A stretch of 64,000 nucleotides of DNA from Variovorax paradoxus (lineage in GTDB: Bacteria; Pseudomonadota; Gammaproteobacteria; Burkholderiales; Burkholderiaceae_C). The DNA is taken from the NCBI RefSeq assembly GCF_030815975.1, contig NZ_JAUSXL010000002.1, positions 2,654,501-2,718,500 on the forward strand, in the 5' to 3' direction. The translations under genes were made by a program, and so were the position numbers. The notes under the pieces are model-generated. The model was given only the letters and a program-made list of their open reading frames with translations, was not told where the DNA came from and ran no database searches. Below are positions 63,358 to 64,000 of this stretch, piece by piece (within the stretch, counting starts at the first letter, position 1; the number at the start of each line of letters is the position of its first letter).

Positions 63358-64000
63358 ATGCAACGCGACGATGCTTTCCTGCGCGCATGGCGCGACACCG
63401 CGACCCGGGCTCCCGAGCCGGAGGACGACGATCTTGCGCGCCCGCCGCTGCGCTGCCGCACCCTCTGGATCTCCGACCTGCACCTGGGCACGCCCGGCTG
63501 CCAGGCGCGCGCGCTGCTCGACTTTCTCAAGCACACCGAGTGCGAGACCCTGTTCCTGGTCGGCGACATCATCGACGGCTGGCAGCTCAAGCGCCACTGG
63601 TACTGGCCGCAGGCGCACAACGACGTGATCCAGAAGCTGCTGCGCAAGGCGCGCAAGGGCACGCGCGTGATCTTCATCCCGGGCAACCACGACGAGTTCG
63701 CGCGCAAGTACCTCCACCACAACTTCGGCGGCATCGACGTGGCCGAGGAATGGATCCACGAGACCGCCGACGGCCGCAAGCTCTGGATCATCCACGGCGA
63801 CCTGTTCGATGGCGTGATCCAGTGCGCCAAGTGGCTCGCGCACGTGGGCGATTCGCTCTACGAATTCACGCTCAAGCTCAACCGCCACCTCAACTCGCTG
63901 CGCGCGCGCATGGGGCTGCCGTACTGGTCGCTCTCCAAGTACCTCAAGGGCAAGGTCAAGCGCGCCGTGAGCTACGTGGGCGACTTCGAGAACGCCGTGG
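63358..64000 (+). CDS. UDP-2,3-diacylglucosamine diphosphatase-like metallophosphoesterase, 5' part
   Basis: Begins at ATG 63358 and runs off the window; 214 codons are visible. Metal-binding motifs of calcineurin-like esterases are present: WISDLHLGT, LVGDIIDGW, IPGNHDEF and IIHGDLFDG. The H-x-W arrangement fits the LpxH/LpxH2-like group acting in lipid A synthesis, or a related phosphoesterase. The start is tentative; GGGAG lies about 12 bases upstream. The 90-base gap before it holds nothing else that I can identify. Confidence 0.82.
   Translation, partial: MQRDDAFLRAWRDTATRAPEPEDDDLARPPLRCRTLWISDLHLGTPGCQARALLDFLKHTECETLFLVGDIIDGWQLKRHWYWPQAHNDVIQKLLRKARKGTRVIFIPGNHDEFARKYLHHNFGGIDVAEEWIHETADGRKLWIIHGDLFDGVIQCAKWLAHVGDSLYEFTLKLNRHLNSLRARMGLPYWSLSKYLKGKVKRAVSYVGDFENAV

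Noticed and set aside
60439..63888. An open frame of over 1100 codons on the minus strand from ruvB to the phosphoesterase
   Set aside because: The real genes ruvB, dmeF and the phosphoesterase lie on the plus strand with clear motifs. The minus frame is low-complexity shadow sequence, except for its end, which reads the ynbA region out of frame.

Overview
The window is compact, GC-rich bacterial DNA with coding on both strands and many ATGA-type gene overlaps. Gene content points to a betaproteobacterium of the order Burkholderiales, most likely family Comamonadaceae (Variovorax-like). The clues are Bug-type solute receptors, a phasin, a double-length UvrA, an SAH riboswitch ahead of ahcY, and the rplM-rpsI-erpA / anmK-M23-tyrS-dtd neighbourhood. 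The genus is an inference. I see no rRNA, tRNA, insertion sequence, prophage or CRISPR array. The first and last genes are cut by the window edges.

1-10.3 kb: acyl-CoA catabolism and uptake. A Bug receptor (partial), a family III CoA-transferase, an acyl-CoA dehydrogenase, acylphosphatase, HMG-CoA lyase, a YbaK-like deacylase, a DUF1289 protein and a 2-hydroxychromene-2-carboxylate isomerase-like protein run left to right. They are followed by an MHS-type symporter with a large periplasmic loop, a 48-residue membrane peptide, and two tandem paralogous branched-chain amino-acid-type binding proteins without a transporter.

10.5-16.3 kb: one 1947-codon uvrA-like gene made of two UvrA units, with a GC-rich palindromic repeat lying in frame inside it. 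A sister copy of that repeat lies at 509-609 and supplies a ribosome-binding site.

16.4-28.3 kb: a polyamine / 4-guanidinobutyrate / GABA locus. A seven-gene leftward operon encodes GABA aminotransferase, a PotADBC-like ABC importer, a ureohydrolase and succinate-semialdehyde dehydrogenase. A MocR/GabR-type regulator is divergent from it, and ornithine cyclodeaminase plus an acetylpolyamine-deacetylase-like gene follow the regulator.

28.4-37.9 kb: another Bug receptor, a TetR/MFS efflux pair with clear operator repeats, a HAD phosphatase, a three-gene ABC-2 exporter, release factor 3, a phasin and a periplasmic protein of unknown function.

38-41.9 kb: the methyl-cycle operon ahcY-tlyA-metF(-rlpA), headed by a recognisable promoter, an S-adenosylhomocysteine riboswitch and an overlapping terminator.

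41.9-54.5 kb: housekeeping genes (rlmJ, rplM-rpsI, erpA, anmK, an M23 peptidase, tyrS, dtd, ybeY, phoH, ruvA), with accessory genes set between them (a DHA2 exporter, an OmpA/FecR pair, a CDF transporter).

54.6-61.1 kb: a leftward seven-gene phospholipid-type cluster resembling E. coli ynbABCD plus a PlsC acyltransferase. Its hydrolase/methyltransferase gene carries a one-base frameshift. 61.2-64 kb: ruvB, a DmeF-like metal exporter and the start of a UDP-2,3-diacylglucosamine hydrolase-like phosphoesterase.
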